DNA of 5,753 bases from an uncultured bacterium. GTDB lineage: Bacteria; Bacillota; Clostridia; Lachnospirales; Lachnospiraceae. The stretch's first letter is position 1. The number at the start of each line of letters is the position of its first letter. The DNA is taken from contig CAMTFT010000135.1 in the NCBI GenBank assembly GCA_947071365.1, forward strand, positions 1 through 5,753, written 5' to 3'. The translations under genes were made by a program, and so were the position numbers. Shown piece after piece: positions 5,709 to 5,753 of the stretch. The notes below the pieces were generated by a model. It did not search any database. It was not told where the DNA came from and saw nothing but the letters and a program-made list of their open reading frames with translations.

Positions 5709-5753
5709 CTGTCTCTTATACACATCTCCGAGCCCACGAGACGGAGCTACATC
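5709..5753 (+). other. Nextera i7-side sequencing adapter (artefact)
   Basis: Positions 5709-5727 are the reverse of the Tn5 mosaic end and 5728-5742 the rest of the read-2 adapter. Positions 5743-5750 read GGAGCTAC, which I recall as the index N718, and the last three bases fit the start of P7. The genomic insert ends at 5708. Confidence 0.97.

Overview
The insert (about 44-5708) looks like chromosomal DNA from a gut-type Clostridia, most likely a Lachnospiraceae. This rests on three things: a REC/HD-GYP/GGDEF protein of a style common in that family, a large Firmicutes-type SRP RNA next to tadA, and a tRNA-Ser without an encoded CCA. Family placement is an inference from protein style. Both ends carry Illumina Nextera adapters with index bases, so the outer ~43 bases on each side are not biological. 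The contig ends exactly where a tagmented molecule would end.

Left part (44-2620): one large plus-strand gene encodes an 817-residue signalling protein with the order receiver, HD-GYP phosphodiesterase, two PAS-like regions, GGDEF diguanylate cyclase. Both c-di-GMP enzyme signatures look intact. A strong hairpin with A and T runs follows, placed to end transcription from both sides.

Middle part (2625-3626), all minus strand and housekeeping: the SRP RNA gene ffs with a near-perfect sigma-A promoter and its own terminator, then tadA (tRNA adenosine deaminase), then tRNA-Ser(CGA). The tRNA promoter begins inside the last codons of tadA.

Right part (3631-5708), minus strand: a two-gene, translationally coupled operon of an ABC/OLD-like AAA ATPase (AAA_15/RloA/AbiLi type) and an RloB-family TOPRIM-like protein. 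By family this is a candidate phage-defence module in which the ATPase senses or controls and the TOPRIM-like partner is the probable effector. It looks AT-richer by eye than the left part and ends against two tandem 25-bp repeats, a hairpin and the ffs promoter. This suggests an accessory cassette placed directly upstream of a core RNA gene. The start of the operon lies within 30 bases of the adapter, so its promoter and any third gene upstream cannot be seen.
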